A DNA stretch of 7,494 bases. Origin: an uncultured Lachnospiraceae bacterium (lineage in GTDB: Bacteria; Bacillota_A; Clostridia; Lachnospirales; Lachnospiraceae). Position 1 is the first letter of the stretch; every line of letters begins with the position of its first letter. Location: NCBI GenBank assembly GCA_947177885.1, contig CAMWWF010000130.1, positions 1 through 7,494 on the forward strand, given 5' to 3'. Below, in pieces: positions 1-5,635 of this stretch. A model generated the notes under the pieces. It was not told the origin of the DNA. It saw nothing but the letters and a program-made list of their open reading frames with translations, and searched no databases. Made by a program: the position numbers and the translations under genes.

Positions 1-59
1 ACACAGAGCCACATAACGCAGAACCGTGTTATTCGGTTCTGCGTTATGTGGCTCTGTGT
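1..59. repeat. Perfect 26-bp inverted repeat at the window edge
   Basis: Bases 1-26 are the exact reverse complement of 34-59, with a 7-base spacer (27-33, TGTTATT). The arm begins at the very first base. The element lies inside the start of a minus-strand reading frame, and its inner boundary at 34 coincides with the end of the third five-codon repeat unit. A perfect terminal palindrome with a short loop is typical of a fold-back chimera made during library preparation or assembly, in which case 1-26 is a false copy of 34-59. A real hairpin or bidirectional terminator is possible, because a short T run (59-62) follows on the plus strand, but its position inside a coding start makes that less likely. 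Confidence 0.95.
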
Positions 60-87
60 TTTGGAATTCCGTGTTTTGACTTTTCAT
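1..87 (-). CDS. 5' fragment of an unidentified T-box-regulated gene with pentapeptide repeats
   Basis: The frame opens at ATG 87-85 and stays open to the window edge (29 codons). A strong ribosome binding site, GAAAGGAG (106-99), lies 11 bases upstream; an in-frame ATG at 108 overlaps this site and is less likely, and a TAA lies just before it. The reading begins MKS and continues in five-residue units: QNTEF (78-64), QNTEP (63-49), HNAEP (48-34), then NN. The units match at 10-11 of 15 bases, so this is a degenerate tandem repeat in DNA and protein. Codons encoded by 1-26 are doubtful because that stretch is an exact inverted copy of 34-59. I do not recognise the protein; the hydrophilic Asn/Gln/Glu-rich start resembles no aminoacyl-tRNA synthetase start that I know. 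The T-box upstream suggests an amino-acid-related gene, such as a biosynthetic enzyme, transporter or synthetase. A chance frame remains possible, but the ribosome binding site argues against it. Confidence 0.5.
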   Translation of the reverse strand, partial: MKSQNTEFQNTEPHNAEPNNTVLRYVALC

Positions 88-354
88 TGTTTTCGTGTCT
101 CCTTTCATTTAATTGCCGCCTGCGGCAGTTTGTACCATTTGTGTCATGTGCGGCACTTGTGGCAATTCGTGTTACACTTTCCCATTGGTGATCTGACGGA
201 GCAGGACCTTTCGTCTGATCCAAATGCAACTGGAAAATTTCATGCGAAAGAAAAATGCCGTCAGCGCGGGAGTCTGCAAGGTATTGATGAAGATACACAA
301 TGAAAATACATATCGGCATGGTTTGCAGGGCAATTCATGTCCGTACTCAGCGGT
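88..354 (-). other. Long untranslated stretch between T-box terminator and downstream start
   Basis: About 267 bases lie between the terminator and the start codon at 87. No convincing gene is present: a 91-codon minus-strand frame (319-44) lacks a ribosome binding site, runs out of frame through the start of the gene at 87 and has no recognisable domain. Two possible RNA hairpins are visible: a stem at about 111-130 (TGCCGC/GCGGCA core, extended by A-U and G-U pairs) just upstream of the ribosome binding site, and an imperfect stem at 185-223 (TTGG, ATC and GACG segments pairing with CGTC, GAT and CCAA). I see no convincing promoter or second terminator. Confidence 0.4.
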
Positions 355-393
355 AAAAATAAAAAGCTCCCGTCCTTCAAAAGGACGAGAGCT
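355..393 (-). terminator. Intrinsic terminator of the T-box leader
   Basis: On the minus strand AGCTCTCGTCC (393-383) pairs with GGACGGGAGCT (375-365) with one G-U pair. Two further T-A pairs extend the stem to 13 bp with a 3-base loop. The stem runs into TTTTTATTTTT (365-355), a classic U tract. The 5' arm contains CTCTCG, which can instead pair with the CGAGA of the upstream T-box sequence, giving the mutually exclusive antiterminator expected of this riboswitch class. In the absence of uncharged tRNA the terminator should form and stop transcription before the gene at the left edge. Confidence 0.93.
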
Positions 394-425
394 GTAATGT
401 CTCGCGATACCACCTAATGTTTACT

Positions 426-443
426 GTCAGGCTCACGCCTGAC
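426..443 (-). other. Hairpin in the T-box leader just before the T-box sequence
   Basis: GTCAGGC (443-437 read on the minus strand) pairs perfectly with GCCTGAC (432-426) across a 4-base GTGA loop. It sits 11 bases upstream of the conserved T-box sequence. It could act as a spacer that positions the antiterminator next to stem I, or be an accessory stem specific to this leader. Function is inferred from position only. Confidence 0.7.
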
Positions 444-492
444 GGCCTCTTCGAGTACGACCCGGCGGATAAGCAGGATAACCGTGGAATCG

Positions 493-513
493 GGTTAATG
501 AAATCAATTAACC
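493..513 (-). other. Perfect 7-bp hairpin in the middle of the T-box leader
   Basis: GGTTAAT and ATTAACC pair perfectly across a 7-base loop (506-500). The stem lies between the stem II/III region and the antiterminator. An alternative pairing, AACCG with CGGTT, uses part of the same sequence, so the region may have two competing folds. It belongs to the segment that makes this leader longer than usual. Confidence 0.55.
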
Positions 514-600
514 GAAAACGGGCGGTTGAGCAAATGCATATCAGGGTTTATACTCTAGCACGATAACGGATGCGGGAACCGTCGCAGCCTACTAACTGTC

Positions 601-621
601 CGGAAAGTGTTTTGCTTTCCG
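601..621 (-). other. Stem III-like hairpin of the T-box leader
   Basis: CGGAAAG (621-615 on the minus strand) pairs perfectly with CTTTCCG (607-601) across a 7-base loop. It lies between stem I, which carries the specifier, and the GACGG...CCGTTATC segment typical of the linker before the antiterminator. This order matches the usual T-box architecture; the numbering as stem II or stem III is an inference. Confidence 0.65.
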
Positions 622-791
622 TCTCCTCAGACTCATCAAACAGCATTTGGTGCGAAGCTCAAAGATGTATTCACACACTGCTTCCCATGCGCCTCTCATC
701 ACCCGGCAGCTTTCTGTATGTTTCACTGTGTGCTACTTGTTCTTCTCATTGCTTTTCTAAATCAATCACTTGAATATGAAATTGTGGGATA

Positions 792-820
792 AGTATAGCA
801 GAACATTTGTAACTTGTAAA
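792..820 (-). promoter_or_regulatory. Sigma-A type promoter of the T-box leader
   Basis: On the minus strand TTTACA (820-815) and TATACT (797-792) are separated by exactly 17 bases. TGC directly before the -10 box gives an extended -10 element. Transcription would start near 785, just ahead of stem I, and read through the T-box towards the left edge. Confidence 0.8.
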
Positions 821-938
821 GAGTAATTTTTTGGAAAACAAAATTTGAAGATTGCTGCATGGCCGGACTGTTACAAATTGATCTCTGTTATCGAGATATG
901 TGGAAGATATGAGCAGGAGCGGAATGTATCGGTTCTGA

Positions 939-967
939 TTGAAAAAACAGTATGCTTCTGCTATAAT
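939..967 (+). promoter_or_regulatory. Sigma-A type promoter of yfhO
   Basis: TTGAAA (939-944) and a perfect TATAAT (962-967) are 17 bases apart, with TGC before the -10 box as an extended element. Transcription would begin near 974, leaving a leader of about 78 bases. Because the promoter lies downstream of the earliest in-frame start at 845, it rules out that start and supports the one at 1052. It is divergent from the T-box promoter, 118 bases away, and both share the ten bases TTCTGCTATA at the -10 region. Confidence 0.82.
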
Positions 968-1022
968 TTGGTGACGGGAAAACATGAGCTGAACTTCAAT
1001 GTCATAAATCTTGAAATGAGTG

Positions 1023-1037
1023 CCCGCCGAAAGCGGG
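1023..1037 (+). other. GC-rich hairpin next to the yfhO ribosome binding site
   Basis: CCCGC (1023-1027) pairs with GCGGG (1033-1037) across the loop CGAAA. It ends 3 bases before the purine-rich GGGGTG (1041-1046) that precedes the yfhO start. It could tune initiation or stabilise the 5' end of the mRNA; no ligand-binding class is recognisable. Confidence 0.45.
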
Positions 1038-1051
1038 TGTGGGGTGCAAAA

Positions 1052-3511
1052 ATGGAAAAGAGAAAAGCGTTGGTCTTAAATGGAATTCTATATGGCGGGG
1101 CCTTTGCGGTCCCGGTCTTTGCCGTGCTGTTTTTATTGCGGAAGAACGGACTTTATCCGTTTGGAGGCAGGACGTTGTTCATAATGGACATGAAAGACCA
1201 GTATATGGAATTCTATGCCTATCTGAGAAATATTTTTTCAGAGGGCAACTCGCTTTTTTATTGTTGGTCGCGCTCCATGGGCGGGAATTTTCTGGGCCTC
1301 TTTGCTTACTATCTGGCGAGTCCGCTTTCCTTTCTGACATGTCTTTTTCCGATAGAGAGAATGGACGCGGCCATCACGCTGCTCACCGTTCTGAAGATCG
1401 GACTTTGCGGCCTGAGTTTTGCAGTATACGGTAACTATCTGTGGAAGCGACAGGCAGGAGGAAAGTCCGCACCTGCGGTGATGATCTGGCTGTTTTCTTC
1501 CTGCTATGCACTGACATCCTATAATATGGTCTATTCTCTGTGCCTGATGTGGCTGGACGGGGTGATCCTGCTTCCTGTGATCCTGTTGGGCGTGGAGAAG
1601 CTGCTGGATGGAAAGAAGGGGCTCCATTATATGCTGGCGTTGGCGGCTCTTTTTGTGAGCAATTACTATATCGGTTACATGGCGGGGATTTTTACGGGCC
1701 TTTATTTCCTGTACCGTCTGACCTGCACTGTGACAGCGGAGCGCGCGGCCATAAGAAAGGCTTTTTTTTGCGGTGTGCGTTTTGGCATCTGCACTGTTCT
1801 GGCAACGGGACTGGCTGCTCCCCTGCTCCTGCCCGCAGTGAAGGATTTGATGCGGGGAAAGCTCTCCGGGGAAAGCGGCTATCAGCTGAGCTTTGAGACT
1901 AATTTTCCGCTTTCGGACTTTTTCGGAAAGTTCAGGAACGGGGTTTACAGCAGTATTACCGATTCCGGATTGCCGGCGGTGTACTGTGGTCTGACGGTGC
2001 TGGTGCTTGCCGTGGTGTTCTTTTATTGTATGGGGATCACGCTGCGGGAGAAGATTGGGGCATCTCTGCTTTTGCTCGTGTTGGGAATGAGCTTTTATTA
2101 CAAAGGTTTTAATCTGGCATGGCATGGGTTCCGGCCGCCGGTCTGGTTTCCTTATCGTTATGCTTTTCTGTTCAGCTTTGTGATGATTTACATGGCATTC
2201 CGTGCAGCCTGTGATCTGAGCACGGGCAGTGTCTGGAAAAGCCTGCGGGATCATCGGGAGGTGGCCGTCAGGGTGTATGTGTTCCTGGCGATGCTTTTCG
2301 TGGTGAATCTGGCAGACGTGGTGTCAAACGGACAGAAGATGCTGGAAGGGCTGGACGAGCAGTTCCAGTACACGGAAGCAGAGGAATATAATTCCTTTCT
2401 CGGCAGAACGAAGCCTCTGGCAGATTGGATCAGGCAGCAGGACGCCGGGCTGTACCGGGTCAATATGACTTATGAGTATTCAAAGAATGACGCAATGCTG
2501 CTGGGATTTCATGGGATGACACACTATTCGTCCACCTATAACTCGGCAGTCAACAGTCTGACGGAGAAGCTGGGAATAGCACAGTCTCATATCTGGAACA
2601 GCGGGTATGGCTCCAATCCGCTGTTGGACAGTCTGTTTGCCGTCTCCTACCGAATTTCGGACTGTCAGGAACCGGATTGCAATGAAAAGCTCCTGGATCA
2701 GGGGAATGGGGCGGCTGTCTACCGGAATCCTCTGGCATTGTCCATGGTGTACAGCGCATCTCTCCGGGATTTAAGTCCGGAACTGGAAGAGAGGGGAAAT
2801 CCCTACTGGAACCAGAATGTACTTTTAAACTCTATTGCCGGGAAGGATGAATTGTACTTTGAGGAACTGCCATATGTCTCTGACGAGCAGGAAAACAGCT
2901 GGTCATATACATTTGTGGCACCTGATGACAGCCCCATTTATCTCTATCCGGATACCAGCGGTTTGGGCGGAGGAGATGTATATATAAATGATGAATGGTT
3001 TGGGAATTACTTTACATCGACGACTACATGCTCCCTGTATCTGGGAAGCTATACACCGGGACAGGAGATTACGGTACGTCTGGAGCTTACCCAGGGATAT
3101 GTTGACGTGAACGGTGCGGTGATCGCCAGACTGGATACGGAAGTCCTGGAGACGGTTCTGAGGGAATTGCAGACGGGCAATATCCGATTGGAGTCCTATG
3201 AGGGCGGAACGCTGAAAGGGATGATCTCGGTGAAAGAGGGACAGACCGTCATGACATCTATTCCTTATGACGAGGGCTGGACGATACAGGTGGATGGTAT
3301 AAAAGCGGAGGCGGAAGAATTTGCCGGGACCTTTCTGGCGGTGGATGTCCCGGCGGGTGAGCATGAGATCTCCTTTTCCTATGTGTCTCCCGGGTTTGGC
3401 GCCGGGATGTGCCTTTTTGCCCTTGCAGTGATCCTGGCAGCGGTTTATTTCCAGGGATACAGAATACGGGCGGTGTGCGGCAGGAAAAGCAGTGTACACC
3501 AGTATCAGTAG
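1052..3511 (+). CDS. yfhO: YfhO-family polytopic membrane protein (GT-C-like glycosyltransferase)
   Basis: The 819-residue product, from ATG 1052 with GGGGTG 5 bases upstream, matches YfhO in length and architecture. The frame extends upstream to 845, but that part precedes the promoter at 939-967. A first membrane helix (about 8-29) is followed by an extracytoplasmic loop with D46, D49-Q50-Y51 and then the family signature around 65-91 (GNSLFYCWSRSMGGN followed by AYYLASP). The acidic pair in the first outer loop is where GT-C enzymes hold their catalytic Asp. About a dozen hydrophobic segments fill residues 8-430; a soluble region, probably outside the cell, covers roughly 430-780, and a last helix spans 783-802, leaving a short basic tail. 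Known relatives (Bacillus subtilis YfhO, Listeria counterparts) add sugars to lipoteichoic acid or other wall polymers from lipid-linked donors; that role is inferred here, since no partner CsbB/GtcA gene is visible. The gene stands alone with its own promoter. Family call is firm, exact substrate unknown. Confidence 0.93.
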   Translation: MEKRKALVLNGILYGGAFAVPVFAVLFLLRKNGLYPFGGRTLFIMDMKDQYMEFYAYLRNIFSEGNSLFYCWSRSMGGNFLGLFAYYLASPLSFLTCLFPIERMDAAITLLTVLKIGLCGLSFAVYGNYLWKRQAGGKSAPAVMIWLFSSCYALTSYNMVYSLCLMWLDGVILLPVILLGVEKLLDGKKGLHYMLALAALFVSNYYIGYMAGIFTGLYFLYRLTCTVTAERAAIRKAFFCGVRFGICTVLATGLAAPLLLPAVKDLMRGKLSGESGYQLSFETNFPLSDFFGKFRNGVYSSITDSGLPAVYCGLTVLVLAVVFFYCMGITLREKIGASLLLLVLGMSFYYKGFNLAWHGFRPPVWFPYRYAFLFSFVMIYMAFRAACDLSTGSVWKSLRDHREVAVRVYVFLAMLFVVNLADVVSNGQKMLEGLDEQFQYTEAEEYNSFLGRTKPLADWIRQQDAGLYRVNMTYEYSKNDAMLLGFHGMTHYSSTYNSAVNSLTEKLGIAQSHIWNSGYGSNPLLDSLFAVSYRISDCQEPDCNEKLLDQGNGAAVYRNPLALSMVYSASLRDLSPELEERGNPYWNQNVLLNSIAGKDELYFEELPYVSDEQENSWSYTFVAPDDSPIYLYPDTSGLGGGDVYINDEWFGNYFTSTTTCSLYLGSYTPGQEITVRLELTQGYVDVNGAVIARLDTEVLETVLRELQTGNIRLESYEGGTLKGMISVKEGQTVMTSIPYDEGWTIQVDGIKAEAEEFAGTFLAVDVPAGEHEISFSYVSPGFGAGMCLFALAVILAAVYFQGYRIRAVCGRKSSVHQYQ

Positions 3512-3513
3512 TG

Positions 3514-4347
3514 TCAGTCCGCTCTTTTGAGCGGCGGCATCTGCCGACAGTGAAGCAGCAATTCCGCCACATTCTGAAACGCATAGGTAGCGGGATATTC
3601 CGTATCTTTCATATCCTCCGGTCGGGCCTCTCCGGTAAACAGCACGCAGGTATCCACTCCGCCGTTGATGCCGCAGGCGATATCAGTGTAGAGCCTGTCG
3701 CCCACTACCAGGGTCTCTTCTCTGGTAAAACCGGATGATTCCAGACAGAGCTCCACTACTTCCTTACTGGGTTTTCCCAGGTACACAGGTGTCCTGTCCG
3801 TGGTGGAGGTGATCATATTGCAGATGGCGCCGCAGTCGGGAATAAAACCAAAGTCGATGGGGCACCGCAGATCGGGATTGGTGCCGTAGAAAGGTACGTC
3901 TGTGGTCAAAAGAACCCTGGATACCTGTATCAGCTTGTCGTAGGTCAGTTCACTGTCGTAAGCCACCACCACACAGTCAACGCCGTCTTCGGCTGTCTCT
4001 GTTATGTTCAGACCTTTCCTGCGAAGTTCTGCCACAAAAGATGCCGTTCCGAGCACAAAGATTTTCTCATCCCGGTAATGTGATTCCAGAAAACGTAATG
4101 TCATGTAGCCGGAGGTGATAAACTGCTCTTCCGAAGTCTCCAGACCGAAGGCTCTGCGGAATTTTTCCACATAATCCGCTCCGCTTCTGGTGGAATTATT
4201 CGTGATAAAATAGGACTTTCCCCCGATGGCCTCAATATGTGCCAACAGCTCTGCGCTGCCTTCGTACAGAGAGTCTCCTACGGCGAGAGTGCCGTCTATA
4301 TCAAATAAAAATAATTTTTTCTTTTTTAAGTGTTCAAGAGATTTCAT
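3514..4347 (-). CDS. HAD-IIA family (NagD-like) sugar-phosphate phosphatase
   Basis: This is a 277-residue cytoplasmic HAD hydrolase of subfamily IIA, the NagD/AraL/p-nitrophenylphosphatase type. Numbered from the upstream ATG at 4359, motif I is FDIDGTL with nucleophile D20 and acid/base D22; motif II is TNNST (53-57); motif III is GKPSKE with K196; motif IV is GDRLYTDI with D221 and D226. All catalytic residues are present. The type II cap lies between motifs II and III. I choose the start at 4347 (MKSLEHLKKKK) because GAGGG lies 5 bases before it; the start at 4359 has only a distant AGGA. Relatives dephosphorylate sugar or nucleotide monophosphates and often clear damaged metabolites; the substrate cannot be read from sequence. 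It is convergent with yfhO with 2 bases between stop codons and has no operon partner. No clear promoter is seen in the AT-rich upstream DNA. Confidence 0.92.
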   Translation of the reverse strand: MKSLEHLKKKKLFLFDIDGTLAVGDSLYEGSAELLAHIEAIGGKSYFITNNSTRSGADYVEKFRRAFGLETSEEQFITSGYMTLRFLESHYRDEKIFVLGTASFVAELRRKGLNITETAEDGVDCVVVAYDSELTYDKLIQVSRVLLTTDVPFYGTNPDLRCPIDFGFIPDCGAICNMITSTTDRTPVYLGKPSKEVVELCLESSGFTREETLVVGDRLYTDIACGINGGVDTCVLFTGEARPEDMKDTEYPATYAFQNVAELLLHCRQMPPLKRAD

Positions 4348-4538
4348 GGTTTCCCTCATTTTCGTGAATTTATTCCTGCAGGCAACGAGTCAAAGTTTAA
4401 AGAACTCTGAGTACAACTATTTGTGCTTATAAAACACTGTTTAAAATTTTCCATAAATTTGAAGCATTTATGTTTCTAAAATTATGACAACTGAATTTTT
4501 TGATCATATTGATACCCCCTTGCCCGCCTCTGGTGGAC

Positions 4539-4632
4539 ACTGATTTCAATATTGGGAACCTTAGTTCCAAACTTATACCCCAGGCGTGCTTTTGCACGCA
4601 TACTGATCAATATTTGGAACATCAGTTTCCAA
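4539..4632. repeat. Two imperfect direct repeats, each with a TTGGAAC-N4-GTTCCAA near-palindrome
   Basis: Copy 1 (4539-4570) and copy 2 (4602-4632) share ACTGAT, CAATATT, GGAAC, AGTT and CCAA in the same order, with two small gaps and a few substitutions. Inside each copy is a near-palindrome: TTGGGAAC-N4-GTTCCAA in copy 1, TTGGAAC-N4-GTTTCCAA in copy 2. In each, one arm is 7 and the other 8 bases, with the extra base on opposite sides. A further half-site, TTTCCAATAT, lies at 4652-4661. Spacing between copies is 63 bases, about six helical turns. This resembles a paired operator for a dimeric regulator, but no regulator gene is in the window; decayed mobile-element repeats are the alternative. 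Confidence 0.6.
4584..4599. other. Perfect 6-bp hairpin between the two repeat copies
   Basis: GCGTGC (4584-4589) pairs with GCACGC (4594-4599) around a TTTT loop. No T run follows on either strand, so it is not a standard intrinsic terminator. It is a GC-rich island between the two AT-rich repeats and may be part of the same element. Confidence 0.5.
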
Positions 4633-4863
4633 TTTTTTACTTTATAATACATTTCCAATATAGATTCGATTATACAAAAGTTTTCCGGTTATTATGCTTA
4701 CTATTTCCTTTTCATCAATGCTGCTGCCTGTGGCAGGTCGGTTGATTTACATGGTAAGAGTATATTTTTTCTTATACACTCCCTATATTTTAGCATAACT
4801 TGGATAATATGGAAACAAAACTTTGCTAATGAGGGAAAAGCAAATATATTGGCAAAAGAGGCG

Positions 4864-4892
4864 TGGAAATGATAAAGTGAAAATGATATAAT
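4864..4892 (+). promoter_or_regulatory. Probable promoter of the mpg-addB operon
   Basis: A perfect TATAAT (4887-4892) preceded by TGA forms an extended -10 element. The -35 candidate TGGAAA (4864-4869) is 17 bases upstream but is a weak match. The start of transcription would be near 4899, about 92 bases before the glycosylase start. I see no LexA-type (CGAAC-N4-GTTCG) operator near it. Confidence 0.65.
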
Positions 4893-4922
4893 GAAACAGT
4901 TGAAAAAGATAACAGATTTTCA

Positions 4923-4956
4923 AAATCCCGGCTGCAAAGGCAGGTGCAGGGGATTT
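4923..4956 (+). other. Stem-loop in the 5' leader of the repair operon
   Basis: AAATCCC (4923-4929) pairs with GGGATTT (4950-4956), and CTGC (4932-4935) with GCAG (4946-4949), giving 11 pairs interrupted by a GG bulge. It ends about 20 bases before the ribosome binding site. No U tract follows, so it is not a terminator. It may stabilise the mRNA or influence initiation; no known riboswitch class is recognised. Confidence 0.5.
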
Positions 4957-4990
4957 CTGAAAGGCTTTGGGCATGAGAGGGAGAAGCGGT

Positions 4991-5635
4991 ATGCCGGAGA
5001 AGAAGCGGCTTGGAAGAGACTTTTTTACAAGGGATGGGATCACGGTGGCGAAGGAACTGTTGGGAAAAACTCTGGTCCACAAGACACCGCTGGGAACCGT
5101 GCGTGGCATTCTGACAGAGGTGGAAAGCTACATGGGCGAGACGGACAAGGGCGCTCACACCTACGGCGGCAGGCGCACGGCGCGGACGGAGCCCATGTAT
5201 CATCAGGGCGGCACCTCCTATGTCTATCTGATCTATGGTATGTACAGCTGTATGAATATAGCCGCCATGACAGAGGGAAATCCCCAGGCGGTATTACTGC
5301 GCCGCGTCATTCCTGCGGACGAAGATTCCGAACGGATCATGCGGCAGCTCCGCCTGGAGGAATGGAACAGGAAACAGTTGAAAAAGAAGAAAGAACCATA
5401 TACCATGGAGCGGTATTCCGCTTCTCTGGACAAACATCTGGCGGACGGGCCGGGGAAGCTCTGTGTTGCCATGCATATAACGAAAGAGGACAATGACATA
5501 GACATGGTGGAGAGTGCGGATTTCTATGTGACGGAAGGAATCGAGGTAAAGCCCTCCCGGATCCGGGCGGGAAAAAGGATCGGTATCGACTATGCGGAGG
5601 AAGCTGCAGACTATCTTTGGAGATTTTATTTATGA
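4991..5635 (+). CDS. mpg: 3-methyladenine DNA glycosylase, AAG/MPG family
   Basis: The 214-residue product has the usual length of bacterial homologues of human AAG/MPG, which flip alkylated or deaminated purines out of DNA and cut the N-glycosidic bond, starting base excision repair. The N-terminal LGRDFF motif is at 7-12. The catalytic segment is TEVESY (42-47), with E45 matching human Glu125 and Y47 the stacking Tyr127. G-x-x-D-x-x-A-H (49-56), YVYLIYGMYSCMNI, the LLRR strand and DGPGKLC complete the family signature. The human TPRN is TART here (63-66), so its Asn is replaced. A lysine-rich insertion (QLKKKKEP region) slightly lengthens the segment before DGPGKLC. The start at 4991 has AGGGAG 7 bases upstream; an in-frame ATG at 4973 preceded by AAAGG is the alternative. 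The stop overlaps the addB start by ATGA, so the two genes are probably translationally coupled and form a repair operon. Confidence 0.93.
   Translation: MPEKKRLGRDFFTRDGITVAKELLGKTLVHKTPLGTVRGILTEVESYMGETDKGAHTYGGRRTARTEPMYHQGGTSYVYLIYGMYSCMNIAAMTEGNPQAVLLRRVIPADEDSERIMRQLRLEEWNRKQLKKKKEPYTMERYSASLDKHLADGPGKLCVAMHITKEDNDIDMVESADFYVTEGIEVKPSRIRAGKRIGIDYAEEAADYLWRFYL

Larger units (their letters stand above)
362..785 (-). promoter_or_regulatory. T-box riboswitch leader (tRNA-sensing), specifier probably UAC (Tyr) or ACA (Thr)
   Basis: The leader senses the charging state of a tRNA and controls readthrough into the gene at the left edge. The diagnostic T-box sequence AGGTGGTATCGCGAG is at 415-401, immediately before the terminator; it fits the AGGGTGGNACCGCG consensus and contains the UGGN bulge that pairs with the tRNA acceptor end. 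Stem I is visible further 5': AGTA (737-734) as half of the loop E motif, CACACA pairing with TGTGTG, an AG-bulge-like segment and a GGGTGATGAGAGGC distal loop. The 3' side of the specifier loop reads GAATACATC (678-670 region). UAC (669-667) directly follows GAA and is followed by A, so tyrosine is my preferred reading; ACA (threonine) one base on cannot be excluded. A stem III-like hairpin lies at 621-601. Two additional hairpins (513-493 and 443-426) make the leader about 420 nt, longer than the common 200-300 nt. T-box identity is firm, specificity tentative. Confidence 0.92.
4348..4990. other. AT-rich intergenic region between HAD phosphatase and glycosylase genes
   Basis: About 640 bases without a credible gene. 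An 81-codon plus-strand frame (4500-4745) has no ribosome binding site or recognisable domain. The region holds a direct-repeat/near-palindrome cluster (4539-4662), small perfect hairpins (4584-4599; 4724-4736) and the promoter and leader of the repair operon (4864-4990). Only weak promoter-like sequences are seen for the divergent HAD gene. The base composition is far more AT-rich than the flanking genes. Confidence 0.8.

Noticed and set aside
44..319. 91-codon minus-strand frame downstream of the T-box, as the regulated gene
   Set aside because: It has no ribosome binding site and no recognisable domain, and it reads out of frame through the better supported start at 87.
845..1051. In-frame 69-codon N-terminal extension of yfhO
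   Set aside because: The strong promoter at 939-967 lies inside it, YfhO proteins begin near the first membrane helix, and no ribosome binding site precedes 845.
1238..2254. 338-codon open frame on the minus strand
   Set aside because: It lies wholly antisense to the well-supported yfhO frame, is His/Gln/Lys-rich with no domain and no ribosome binding site. It is a shadow of the codon bias of yfhO.
3519..3534. Bidirectional intrinsic terminator between yfhO and the HAD gene
   Set aside because: The 6-bp stem is perfect but no T run follows on either strand, and it lies within the last HAD codons.
4500..4745. 81-codon plus-strand frame as a small protein gene
   Set aside because: It has no ribosome binding site, overlaps the repeat cluster, and its Cys/Phe/Leu-rich reading is what AT-rich non-coding DNA gives.
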